DNA of 8,636 bases from Phycisphaerales bacterium UBA2402 (GCA_002343715.1 DDSA01000002.1:1077-9712), one strand, 5' to 3'; shown: positions 1-6,596, counted from the stretch's first letter. Made by a program: numbers and translations. The notes: generated by a model not told the origin, from the sequence alone.

Positions 1-381
1 ATGCTCATTCAGCGAAAACTCGAGAAAGTCGGGCGCTGGTACACGCGCCCCGGCGTCTCGGGGAGGAACACGGGGATCTCCGAGGCGGGCCGAAGTGTGA
101 TGCAGTTCAAAACATCACGGCCGGTCCAGGCGCTCGAGAGCAGGGCCGCCGCAACCGGCGACACCTGGACCCCCAAGCCTCACGCGACTCACGAGCAACT
201 TGCGGTCAGACTGGAACAACTCAAAGGGCTCTCGAAGGAGCAGATCGCCAAAATAATCGCGGACCATAAGGCTTATCTGACCCGCGAGTTGGTGTCGGGC
301 GGCGGCGTGCAGTATTTCACCAACGCTCCCATCCCCGTGTACAAGCATCCGCTCCAGGGCCGCCCCAAGGGATCGAGATAA
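1..381 (+). CDS. Unrecognised basic protein, possibly 5'-partial, upstream of vgrG
   Basis: An open frame runs from the left edge to a TAA at 379-381. The first codon in the window happens to be ATG, so the true start may lie further upstream; the internal ATG at 100 (Met34) is another possible start, with GAGG at 82-85 rather far from it. Codon choice looks coding, with many G or C third positions. I recognise no family. The product is basic. Its N-terminal half is rich in Arg, Gly and Ser. Residues about 60-95 look helical (EQLAVRLEQLKGLSKEQIAK), and the C-terminus is short, proline- and basic-rich (PIPVYKHPLQGRPKG). There is no signal peptide or membrane segment. It lies 164 bases before vgrG on the same strand, so a link with the VgrG island is possible but rests on position only. 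It could also be the tail of an unrelated gene. Confidence 0.45.
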   Translation: MLIQRKLEKVGRWYTRPGVSGRNTGISEAGRSVMQFKTSRPVQALESRAAATGDTWTPKPHATHEQLAVRLEQLKGLSKEQIAKIIADHKAYLTRELVSGGGVQYFTNAPIPVYKHPLQGRPKGSR

Positions 382-545
382 GCCCTCCGCCCGGTTCGGG
401 AGTTTCAGCCTACGCCGGATCTTTCGACCCCGGCCACCGTGGGACGGCCCGATGACGCCCCCCCGCAACGAACCGCTCCCCGGCACGATGATGACGTTCG
501 GGCGATGTCGGTATGATGCGCCCCAACCGCCGGAGCCAACGCCCG

Positions 546-2804
546 ATGTCCAACTTTACCCAGGCCAACCGACTCATCGCCATCAGCACCATCCTGGGCG
601 ATGATGTGATGCTCCTCAAGGGATTTGAACTCACCCACGAACTGGGGCGCCCCTTCACCTGTGAACTCGAACTCCGCAGCCTGGAGCACGACCCCGATTT
701 CGACAAGATCATCGGCAGCCCGGCGACCATCCGCGTCCAGCAGACCGACGGCAAGACACGATTCATCAGCGGCATCATCGCCCGGATCGGTCAGGTCGGC
801 CCCTCTTCGCCCAAGCGGATGAACTCGTATCGCGCCCTGATGGTGCCCGGCCTTTGGTTCCTCTCACGCCGAACCGACTACCGCATCTTTCAGAAAATGA
901 CCGTGCCCGACCTGGTCAAGAAACTGGTCGGCGAGTTCGGTGTTGAGATCAAGGTACAGACCACGGGCACCTATGTCCCCCGCGATTACACCACACAGTA
1001 CGGCGAAACGACCCTCGATTTCATCCATCGCCTGATGGAGGATGAAGGGATCTATTACTACTTCACGCACGACAAATCCAGCCACACCATGGTCCTGGTC
1101 GACAGTTGCGCCAGCCTCAACGCGGCGGAGGGTTACGCCGACATTCCCTACGTCGAGCAGGACAGCAAGAGCGTGGGGGTCGAGCGCATCTTCGCCTGGG
1201 AGAAGGAAAAAGGCGTCCTTCCCTACCAGGTCCGCCTGCGTGATTTCGACTACCGCAAGCCCGATGCGCTCCTCGAATCCGACCGCAAGTCCGTCGCCAA
1301 GCAGAACTTCAACCAGGTCCTGGAGTGGTACCACTACCACAGTTTCTTCAACGAATCCTCCTCGTCCAAGGCCGCTGGCGGGGAGGATTACACCGCCATG
1401 ATCAGCGAAGCCGCCGCCAAGCAACTGGCACAGATCCGCATGGAGGAGATCGACTGCCGGCGCGATTCCTGCCGCGCCGCCGCGGACACACGCGGCCTGT
1501 TCACCGGCGCTCGGTTCAAACTCGCGGGTCATCCCGTGCAGAGCAACAACGGCGAGTACATTGTCGTCGGGTCGCACTGCTCGGCCTCCACCGCCGAGTA
1601 CAGCGCCACCGACAAGAGCGGCGGCGCCAGCCCTTCGCCCGAAGAGGAGATGTACCAGATGTCCTTCTCGGCGATCAAGGCCGCGACGGAGTTCCGCCCC
1701 GCACGGTCCACGCCCCGCCCGCGCGTCCCCGGCCCGCAGACGGCTCTGGTTGTCGGGACAGGGGGCAAGGAGATCGACCCCGACATGGACGGCCGCGTGA
1801 AGGTGCAGTTCCCGTGGGACCGCGAGGGGAAGGGTGATGCGAAGAGTTCGTGCTGGATCCGCGTTTCGCAGATCTGGGCCGGCGCGAAGTTCGGCGCGCT
1901 CTTCACACCCCGCATCGGCCAGGAGGTCGTGGTCGAGTTCATCGACGGCGACCCCGACAAACCGCTCATCACGGGGCGGGTCTACAGCAAGAACGGTGGC
2001 GCCACCGTCCCCTACAAGGCCAACGAACTCCCCACCATCTCGACCATCAAGTCCTCGACCAGCACCGGCGGAGGCGGCTTCAACGAGATCCGTTTCGATG
2101 ATAAGAAGGGCGAGGAGCAGGTCTTCATCCACGCCGAGAAGCAGATGGACGTGCGGGTCAAGAAGGACAGTTACGAGACCATCGGCAACGACAGGCACCT
2201 CATCATCGGCAACGACCAGATCGAGCACGTCAAGCACGACCGCAGCGAGATCGTGGACAACGACCACAAAGAAGAGGTCAAGAACGACCGCAACCTGAAG
2301 ATCGGCGGCAAGGAAGCCGTCGAGATCGCCAAGAGCAAGAGCCTGAAGGTCGGCGGCGACGTGATCGAGGAGTTCGCCAAGAACCAATCCACTGTCGTCA
2401 CCGGCGATCATTACCTCAAGGCCAAAAACATCGTCATCGAGGCGCTCGAGAACATCACCCTCAAGGTCACCGACGACTCGTTCATCGCCATCGAGAAGGA
2501 CAGCATCACCATCAAGACCAAGGCCTTCGACCTCACCGCCACCGAGAAGGGCATCGACATCAAGGCCATGAAGGACATCACGGTCAAGAGCGATACCGCG
2601 GGCTTCTCCCTCAAGACCACCAAGGCCATCGACTTGGACGCCACGACCGACGTCAACGTCAAGGCGAAGGTCAACGCCAACGTCGAGGCCACCGCGAAAC
2701 TCTCGCTCAAGGGCACCGCCGGTGCCGAACTCACCGGCGCGAAGGTCGATGTACAAGGTCAGGCGATGGCCACCCTCAAGGGCGGGATCGTGATGATCAA
2801 CTAA
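546..2804 (+). CDS. vgrG: Type VI secretion-type spike protein VgrG
   Basis: Spike protein of a contractile injection (type VI secretion) apparatus. The family forms a trimer at the tip of the Hcp tube and is expelled into the target. The 752-residue product has the full architecture: a gp27-like N-terminal half (about 1-390, opening MSNFTQANRLIAIST), the gp5-like OB fold (about 405-485, with GRVKVQFPWD at 416-425, SSCWIRVSQIWAG, and RIGQEVVVEF from 456), the FNEIRFDD junction at 512-519, and a C-terminal beta-helix needle (520-752). The needle begins with short Asn/Asp repeats (IGNDRHL, IGNDQIE, VKHDRSE, VKNDRNL) and ends ATLKGGIVMIN. It stops where core VgrGs stop, so no effector domain is fused. 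I chose the ATG at 546 over the one at 513 because the protein then starts at the conserved MSNF, with GGAG at 532-535. Only the small downstream gene looks co-transcribed. No other T6SS gene is in view, which suggests an orphan vgrG island. Related spikes of phage tails or extracellular injection systems are possible, but the sequence is closest to T6SS VgrG. Confidence 0.95.
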   Translation: MSNFTQANRLIAISTILGDDVMLLKGFELTHELGRPFTCELELRSLEHDPDFDKIIGSPATIRVQQTDGKTRFISGIIARIGQVGPSSPKRMNSYRALMVPGLWFLSRRTDYRIFQKMTVPDLVKKLVGEFGVEIKVQTTGTYVPRDYTTQYGETTLDFIHRLMEDEGIYYYFTHDKSSHTMVLVDSCASLNAAEGYADIPYVEQDSKSVGVERIFAWEKEKGVLPYQVRLRDFDYRKPDALLESDRKSVAKQNFNQVLEWYHYHSFFNESSSSKAAGGEDYTAMISEAAAKQLAQIRMEEIDCRRDSCRAAADTRGLFTGARFKLAGHPVQSNNGEYIVVGSHCSASTAEYSATDKSGGASPSPEEEMYQMSFSAIKAATEFRPARSTPRPRVPGPQTALVVGTGGKEIDPDMDGRVKVQFPWDREGKGDAKSSCWIRVSQIWAGAKFGALFTPRIGQEVVVEFIDGDPDKPLITGRVYSKNGGATVPYKANELPTISTIKSSTSTGGGGFNEIRFDDKKGEEQVFIHAEKQMDVRVKKDSYETIGNDRHLIIGNDQIEHVKHDRSEIVDNDHKEEVKNDRNLKIGGKEAVEIAKSKSLKVGGDVIEEFAKNQSTVVTGDHYLKAKNIVIEALENITLKVTDDSFIAIEKDSITIKTKAFDLTATEKGIDIKAMKDITVKSDTAGFSLKTTKAIDLDATTDVNVKAKVNANVEATAKLSLKGTAGAELTGAKVDVQGQAMATLKGGIVMIN

Positions 2805-2880
2805 TCGGCGAAATAGTTCGAGAACTCTCCGCGTCACCCATACACCGTACCCCTTCCCCCAGCACCCAACGGCATCCCCC

Positions 2881-3279
2881 ATGGCTTCCTGCAAATCCGG
2901 CAAACCAGGCACGATCGTCTCCCCCGCCGAACCCCTCGAGGCGGCCGAGGCCGACAATACCGACCCCGTCGAAGTCAACAAACTCAAGGTCTTTCAACGC
3001 GAACTCAAGGAAGGCAAGTACGGCAAGCAGTTGATCAACACGTTCAAACCCGAAGAAGCCAAGAAGGGCAAGACAGAGGAACTCACCTGGATCGACCTCA
3101 AAATGAAGGACGGCGACAAGCCGAACGCCGGTGAACCGTTCGAGGTCAAACTCCCCAACGGCGAGATCGCCACCGGCACCCTCGACGAAAAGGGTGAGGC
3201 AACCGTTCGAAACATCCCCAAGGGCAAGTGCGAGGTCTTCTGGCCGCGACTCCACGAGAAAAAGTGGAAGAAGTCCTGA
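2881..3279 (+). CDS. Small VgrG-linked protein with a transthyretin/Ig-like beta-sandwich domain
   Basis: A 132-residue soluble, lysine-rich protein encoded 76 bases after vgrG on the same strand, probably in one transcript. The C-terminal half (about 68-124) reads WIDLKMKDGDKP, then GEPFEVKLPNGE, GTLDEKGEATV and IPKGKCEVFWP. This is the pattern of a short beta-sandwich domain (transthyretin or carboxypeptidase-regulatory-like) that I associate with proteins encoded beside VgrG and with T6SS cargo or spike-tip proteins. The N-terminal part (1-67) is polar and charged, with one Cys at position 4 and a likely helix at 33-52 (NKLKVFQRELKEGKYGKQLI). There is no signal peptide, no PAAR repeat and no catalytic motif that I can see. 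By position and domain it may be an adaptor or cargo that rides on this VgrG; this is inference. The ATG is preceded by a C-rich stretch with no Shine-Dalgarno. The stop codon lies in the loop of a strong hairpin (3264-3295). Confidence 0.8.
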   Translation: MASCKSGKPGTIVSPAEPLEAAEADNTDPVEVNKLKVFQRELKEGKYGKQLINTFKPEEAKKGKTEELTWIDLKMKDGDKPNAGEPFEVKLPNGEIATGTLDEKGEATVRNIPKGKCEVFWPRLHEKKWKKS

Positions 3280-3295
3280 AAAGGGCTTCCTCCAC
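3259..3295 (-). terminator. Intrinsic terminator of the STAS gene pair
   Basis: The arms GTGGAAGAAGTCC (3264-3276) and GGGCTTCCTCCAC (3283-3295) form a 13-position stem with a single A/C mismatch and one G-U wobble, closing a six-base loop (TGAAAA). On the minus strand the hairpin is followed at once by five T residues (plus-strand AAAAA, 3259-3263), giving a classic rho-independent terminator 43 bases after the stop of the STAS gene at 3339. On the plus strand no T-run follows, although the same hairpin could still protect the 3' end of the vgrG transcript. The TGA of the convergent gene sits in the loop, so the terminator overlaps coding sequence. Confidence 0.75.
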
Positions 3296-3338
3296 CTCAC
3301 CGTGCTCATCGGAGATCATCAAACCTGTCACCGCACCG

Positions 3339-3833
3339 CTACGCCGCGGCACGAACGATCGTGAACTGCTTGTGCAGGCCCATCTGCCGGAGCATCTGCT
3401 CACAGGGCGTGGATACACCAGCGAGCACCAGGTTCCCGCCCTTGCCCTTGCACCGCTTCGAAACGGCGATCAGCGCGTTGATCCAGGCACAACTGAACGC
3501 CGCAACCTTGGACAGATCGAGCGTCAGTTTTCCGTTCGTCCGATCCGCCAGATCACACAGAGGTTCCGTGAGCGCATACGCCTGGCGCTCCCGAACCGCG
3601 GGGACATCGATCCGAACGAAGTGCATCCCCCCGATATCCTCGACCGTCATCAGCGATTGTGGCAGCGGCGGGATATCCACCGGCGCCGAAGGGCCATCAT
3701 AGTTGGAGCGATACGGGATGGGAGCCGGGGGCTCGGCGTTCCGTCGCGGGTCTGGTTTCGTTGCTGGTCCAGACGACTCGAACGCGGGAACAAAGATCGG
3801 CGTGGAGCCGCGGTCTGAGTTCGAACTTGACAT
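3339..3833 (-). CDS. STAS-domain protein (anti-anti-sigma-like), paralogue 1
   Basis: A 164-residue protein. Residues 1-61 are low-complexity and rich in Ser and Pro, probably disordered. Residues 63-162 form a STAS domain: a first strand around HFVRIDVPAV, then GKLTLDLSKVAAFSCAWINALI (a little over one strand and helix, 101-122), GGNLVLAGV (132-140) and a C-terminal helix ending QMGLHKQF. In the family these domains bind anti-sigma or partner-switch kinases and are controlled by phosphorylation of a serine in a D/L-S-S-G/A motif. Here the corresponding stretch is F-S-C-A (113-116), so the usual acceptor serine appears to be Cys115, with Ser114 retained just before it. GGGAG lies nine bases before the ATG, which supports this start. 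The gene lies 48 bases downstream of a second STAS gene, probably in the same transcript. No anti-sigma kinase or phosphatase gene is in view, so the partner is unknown. Confidence 0.85.
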   Translation of the reverse strand: MSSSNSDRGSTPIFVPAFESSGPATKPDPRRNAEPPAPIPYRSNYDGPSAPVDIPPLPQSLMTVEDIGGMHFVRIDVPAVRERQAYALTEPLCDLADRTNGKLTLDLSKVAAFSCAWINALIAVSKRCKGKGGNLVLAGVSTPCEQMLRQMGLHKQFTIVRAAA

Positions 3834-3855
3834 GAGGTAGTTCTCCCGGAGTGAA

Positions 3856-3871
3856 CGGGCTGCGAGGCCCG
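3856..3871 (-). other. Small hairpin between the two STAS genes
   Basis: On the minus strand CGGGC and GCCCG pair around a six-base loop (CTCGCA) in the short gap between the upstream STAS stop and the start of the second. No T-run follows, so it is unlikely to be a terminator. It may be an RNA-processing or stability element that separates the two cistrons, or it may be chance in GC-rich DNA. Confidence 0.3.
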
Positions 3872-3881
3872 ATTGAGTTGC

Positions 3882-4364
3882 CTAGGCCGCGGAACGGATC
3901 AATCTCCGACCCGTACGCGCTGAAAGATGAGATTCGATGGACGTGGTTCCGACGGAGGGCTGTCCCCCGATCGGCAGCAGTTCCGCCGATGACGCTGAGG
4001 AACGGGCCGCTCGCCCCACGCCCATCAGTGTCTTGTTCGCGCGGAGAAGCCTTTCACCTTCCTCGTTCATGCCGGTCAGACAGAGGGCCCCGCCCAGGTC
4101 CGCGCAGCGCACGGAAAGATCGATCAGCGCTCGCACCCAGGTCCACGAGTATTCCTCCACCACGGACAGATCGAGTTCAAGCCGCCCCCTTGTGCCGCCC
4201 GCGACATCGAGCAGGCGCGATGCCAATGAGTTCACGTGCTCATCACGCGAAGGAGGGATATCTAATCGAACCAGAGCCGAGTTTGTACGCTCGAAGACGC
4301 GAAACCAGCCAGCCGCACAAGCGCCGGGGTCGTACTTATCAGGAACATGTAATGGTTCATTCAT
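3882..4364 (-). CDS. STAS-domain protein (anti-anti-sigma-like), paralogue 2
   Basis: A 160-residue STAS-domain protein, first gene of a leftward pair. The domain spans about 25-118: ALVRLDIPPSRD (30-41), RLELDLSVVEEYSWTWVRAL (61-80), SVRCADLGGALCLTG (84-98), then a helix EEGERLLRANKTLMG. It matches paralogue 1 in the frame LDLS-V----S--W--ALI--S-RC---GG-L-L-G, so the two probably arose by duplication. The phospho-acceptor position is Trp74 (EYSWTW), so a standard serine switch is unlikely here. After the domain is a tail of about 40 residues (RSSASSAELL onwards) that the paralogue lacks. The frame is open upstream to 4403, but I start it at the ATG at 4362-4364: GGGAG lies six bases before it and the product opens MNEPLHVPDKYD, whereas the upstream extension is Arg/Pro-rich. 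Role: probably a partner-switch regulator of unknown target. Confidence 0.82.
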   Translation of the reverse strand: MNEPLHVPDKYDPGACAAGWFRVFERTNSALVRLDIPPSRDEHVNSLASRLLDVAGGTRGRLELDLSVVEEYSWTWVRALIDLSVRCADLGGALCLTGMNEEGERLLRANKTLMGVGRAARSSASSAELLPIGGQPSVGTTSIESHLSARTGRRLIRSAA

Positions 4365-4578
4365 GAGGGACTCCCACGGCCGGGGAGACGGCCGAGCCAA
4401 CATCCGTCAAGACCGTCGGGCAGTAGACCGCCGACGCACGCACTCGACACAGTGCATTTCAACCGGGCCGGATACAACCTGAACGACTCCGATCTGCGGA
4501 ATTGCGCATGAAGCAGGCGGCGCAACCTCCATAGACCGCACCGCTGACTATCTTCTCGCGTATCAGGTTACATACGTG

Positions 4579-4607
4579 ATTGTATATGTTCGTATTTTGA
4601 TAGGAAA
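4579..4607 (-). promoter_or_regulatory. Candidate leftward promoter for the STAS pair
   Basis: On the minus strand, TTTCCT (4607-4602) and TACAAT (4584-4579) are separated by 17 bases. The -10 matches the sigma70 consensus at five of six positions; the -35 is weak (three of six). It would leave a leader of roughly 200 bases before the STAS start at 4364. The overlap with the small dyad at 4570-4589 is notable. Weak call based on motif match and AT-rich setting only. Confidence 0.3.
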
Positions 4608-4634
4608 TTTACGATCGAATGGTTTCAAGAGCAC

Positions 4635-4663
4635 TTCACTCCACCGTCGTGGTGCAATAAAAT
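4635..4663 (+). promoter_or_regulatory. Candidate sigma70-like promoter of the ABC operon
   Basis: TTCACT (4635-4640) and TAAAAT (4658-4663) are separated by exactly 17 bases and match the consensus at four and five of six positions. Transcription would begin near 4670, giving a leader of about 55 bases ahead of the TTG start at 4725. The position at the edge of the AT-rich island and just before a strong ribosome-binding site supports the call. Confidence 0.42.
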
Positions 4664-4665
4664 CT

Positions 4666-4690
4666 GCCCCCGTTGTGGGAACGACAGGGC
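4666..4690 (+). other. Leader hairpin ahead of the ABC operon
   Basis: GTTGT (4672-4676) pairs with ACGAC (4681-4685) around GGGA, a GNRA-type tetraloop. GCCC (4666-4669) then pairs with GGGC (4687-4690) across a small internal loop. It sits at the predicted 5' end of the mRNA, 19 bases before the Shine-Dalgarno. No T-run follows, so a stability or translation-control role is more likely than termination. Confidence 0.35.
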
Positions 4691-4709
4691 AATCTCTGCG
4701 AAATCGTTC

Positions 4710-4715
4710 AGGAGG
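4710..4715 (+). promoter_or_regulatory. Perfect Shine-Dalgarno that fixes the TTG start
   Basis: AGGAGG lies nine bases before the TTG at 4725-4727. It is the strongest ribosome-binding site in the window and is the reason for accepting a TTG start, since no suitable ATG or GTG lies nearby before the conserved ABC fold begins. Confidence 0.8.
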
Positions 4716-4724
4716 CCTTACGTC

Positions 4725-5711
4725 TTGCAAACATTTGTCGAACTGAAACAGCTCACGAAGAGGTTCGGGCCTTCGAATGAAGCCGGAATCCTTGCTGTTG
4801 ACAACATCTCATTCAAGGTTGAGAGCGGCGAAGTCTTGGGATTCCTCGGGCCGAACGGCGCGGGCAAGAGCACAACCATGAAAATGGTCACGGGCTTTCT
4901 CGCTCCCACTTCGGGCACCGCAGTGGTCCGCGGGCACGATGTCACCCGGGAGCCGCTGGCCGTCAAGCAGAAAATCGGCTACCTTCCCGAGGGTGCTCCC
5001 GCATACTCGGATATGACGCCGGAGGCCTTTCTCGAGTTCTGCGCGCAGGTCCGCGGGCTGAAGGGTGAAGCGAAAAAACAGGCCATCCGAAAAGCCGTCG
5101 GCCGAACGCATATCGACGGCGTCATGCGCCAGCCGATCGAAACCCTGAGCAAGGGTTTCAAGCGCCGCGTCGGCCTCGCGCAGGCCATCCTGCACGAGCC
5201 GGACTTGCTCATCATGGACGAACCGACCGACGGACTCGATCCGAACCAGAAGCACGAAGTCCGCAACCTCATCCGTGATATGGCCCGCGAACAGGCCGGG
5301 GGTGGCGGACGCGCCGTCATTCTGAGCACGCACATACTTGAAGAGGTCGAGGCCGTCTGCACACGCGTTGTCCTGATCGCGCGTGGCCGAGTCGTAGCCG
5401 ACTGCACTCCCGCCGAGTTCATGGGAAGGAGCAGGTATCACAACGCGGTGACCCTGGCCATCGTTCCTCCCATCGGGGTCATGGTGTTCGATGAACTCAA
5501 GCGCATCCCGGGAGTCGCGGGCGTCGAAGACAACGGCACGGCCAAAACTTCCGACGGGACACAGGTCCGCTGCACCGTTCTGGCCAAGAACGGGAAGGCG
5601 ATCGCGCCCGAAGTCAGCCACCTCATCAAGGCCAAGGGTTGGCAGGTGGACATGATGCGCGTCGAAGCGGGCCGACTAGATGACGTTTTCAGGGACCTGA
5701 CAACGACCTGA
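4725..5711 (+). CDS. ABC transporter ATP-binding protein, GldA/CcmA-like
   Basis: ATPase subunit of an ABC-2 type exporter; it hydrolyses ATP on the cytoplasmic face of the membrane permease encoded next. All nucleotide-binding motifs are present: Walker A GPNGAGKST (42-50), signature LSKGFKRRVGLAQ (141-153), Walker B LLIMDE (161-166, catalytic Glu166), D-loop GLDP (170-173) and H-loop His203 (STHILEE). The Q-loop position reads GYLPEGAP, with Glu89 where many ABC proteins have Gln; from memory this is usual for the GldA-like branch, which also favours LSKGF/Y in the signature. After the ATPase core (to about 225), residues 230-328 form an accessory domain with alternating strands and helices ending RLDDVFRDLTT, common in exporters of this type. 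The start is TTG, set by AGGAGG at 4710-4715. It is first in the operon, 99 bases ahead of the permease. Confidence 0.95.
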   Translation: MQTFVELKQLTKRFGPSNEAGILAVDNISFKVESGEVLGFLGPNGAGKSTTMKMVTGFLAPTSGTAVVRGHDVTREPLAVKQKIGYLPEGAPAYSDMTPEAFLEFCAQVRGLKGEAKKQAIRKAVGRTHIDGVMRQPIETLSKGFKRRVGLAQAILHEPDLLIMDEPTDGLDPNQKHEVRNLIRDMAREQAGGGGRAVILSTHILEEVEAVCTRVVLIARGRVVADCTPAEFMGRSRYHNAVTLAIVPPIGVMVFDELKRIPGVAGVEDNGTAKTSDGTQVRCTVLAKNGKAIAPEVSHLIKAKGWQVDMMRVEAGRLDDVFRDLTTT

Positions 5712-5810
5712 GCCAAAGCCCCCCACGCGTTCGGCCACACTCGAAACACTCAATACGGTTCTTCCTCTCCAGGCTTCACCTTTCAAACTTCTCCCATTTG
5801 GATCTCCCCC

Positions 5811-6542
5811 ATGCCCGGACTCGGACCAGTCTTCAGACGTGAACTCGCGGGGTACTTCGCCACCCCCGTCGCCTACGTCTTCATCGTGATCTTCCTCATC
5901 CTCACGGGGGTCTTCACCTTTCAACTCGGCAACTTCTTCGAGCGAAATCAATCGGACCTGAGGCCATTCTTTGATTTCCATCCGTGGCTCTACCTCTTCC
6001 TGATCCCCGCCGTCTCCATGAGACTCTGGGCAGAGGAGCGAAAGAGCGGAACCATCGAACTCCTGATGACCCTGCCCGTCTCGCGTGCCGCGGCGGTCTT
6101 CGGCAAGTTCCTCGCGGCGTGGGCCTTCTGCGGGGTCGCCCTCTTGCTCACCTTCCCGGTCTGGATCACCGTCAACTACCTCGGCGAGCCGGACAACGGC
6201 GCGATCTTCATGGGCTACATCGGCAGCCTGCTCATGGCCGGCGGGTTTCTCGCCATCGGAGCCTGCGTCTCTGCTTCGACCAAGAGCCAGGTCATCGCCT
6301 TCATCGTCAGCGTGGTCCTGTGCTTCGGGTTCCTCCTCGCTGGGTTCGCCCCTGTGACCGATTTCATCTCCGGCTGGGCGCCACAGGCCGTGGTCGAGAC
6401 GGTCTCCTCGTTCAGTTTCCTGACACGCTTCGATTCCATCAGCAAGGGTGTTCTGGACCTTCGCGATGTCGTGTTCTTCGTGAGTCTGATCGCCGTCTGT
6501 TTGGTCACGAACAGCGCGATCCTCGAAGCCAAGAAAGCGTAA
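5811..6542 (+). CDS. ABC-2 type permease, GldF-like
   Basis: A 243-residue membrane subunit partnering the ATPase encoded upstream. I count six hydrophobic segments, near 19-38, 57-71, 99-122, 133-154, 161-180 and 219-236. After the second comes a cytoplasmic loop with EERKSGTIELLMTLPVS (75-91), the signature of ABC-2 permeases that is thought to contact the ATPase. The start MPGLGPVFRRELAGYFATPVA, just over 20 residues, is typical of the GldF-type subfamily: a short amphipathic N-terminus, then 'FATPVAYVF'. The length is normal for this branch, so the subunit is complete. The ATG has no clear Shine-Dalgarno (only GGA about eight bases upstream, in a pyrimidine-rich stretch). The gene is followed 54 bases later by the GldG-like protein. 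The transported substrate is unknown; in gliding Bacteroidetes the homologue takes part in motility, but nothing here shows gliding. Confidence 0.93.
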   Translation: MPGLGPVFRRELAGYFATPVAYVFIVIFLILTGVFTFQLGNFFERNQSDLRPFFDFHPWLYLFLIPAVSMRLWAEERKSGTIELLMTLPVSRAAAVFGKFLAAWAFCGVALLLTFPVWITVNYLGEPDNGAIFMGYIGSLLMAGGFLAIGACVSASTKSQVIAFIVSVVLCFGFLLAGFAPVTDFISGWAPQAVVETVSSFSFLTRFDSISKGVLDLRDVVFFVSLIAVCLVTNSAILEAKKA

Positions 6543-6596
6543 GACAAAGGCATCAACCCCCGGCTGACACCGCGGAACCGCCCCAAGGCCACCACC

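Larger units (their letters stand above)
4365..4724. other. Divergent intergenic region with AT-rich island
   Basis: These 360 bases separate the leftward STAS pair from the rightward ABC operon and carry no credible gene. About 4365-4560 is GC-rich like the rest; it has a small hairpin (CGGCC 4377-4381 with GGCCG 4390-4394) just before the STAS ribosome-binding site. About 4560-4665 is clearly AT-rich, with an imperfect dyad (ACATAC 4570-4575 against GTATATGT 4582-4589). This is the natural place for promoters on both strands and possibly an operator. I see no tRNA cloverleaf or known riboswitch pattern. Confidence 0.6.

Noticed and set aside
414..434. Hairpin GCCGG/CCGGC after the first ORF as a terminator
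   Set aside because: The stem is only five bases with an 11-base loop and no T-run, which is expected by chance in GC-rich DNA.
513..545. Upstream ATG start for vgrG
   Set aside because: It would add an Arg-rich 11-residue extension unlike VgrG N-termini; the ATG at 546 begins at the conserved MSNF with GGAG at a good distance.
864..2987. Very long minus-strand open frame (707 codons) opposite vgrG
   Set aside because: It mirrors the strong codon bias of vgrG; the product is an implausible Leu/Val/Asp/Gly-rich string with no domain, and the VgrG reading is certain.
4365..4403. Longer N-terminus for STAS paralogue 2
   Set aside because: The extension is Arg/Pro-rich and overlaps the ribosome-binding site that serves the ATG at 4364.
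4560..4725. Riboswitch or small RNA in the AT-rich intergenic region
   Set aside because: Only one small hairpin and a weak dyad are visible; no known riboswitch core or independent terminator is present.
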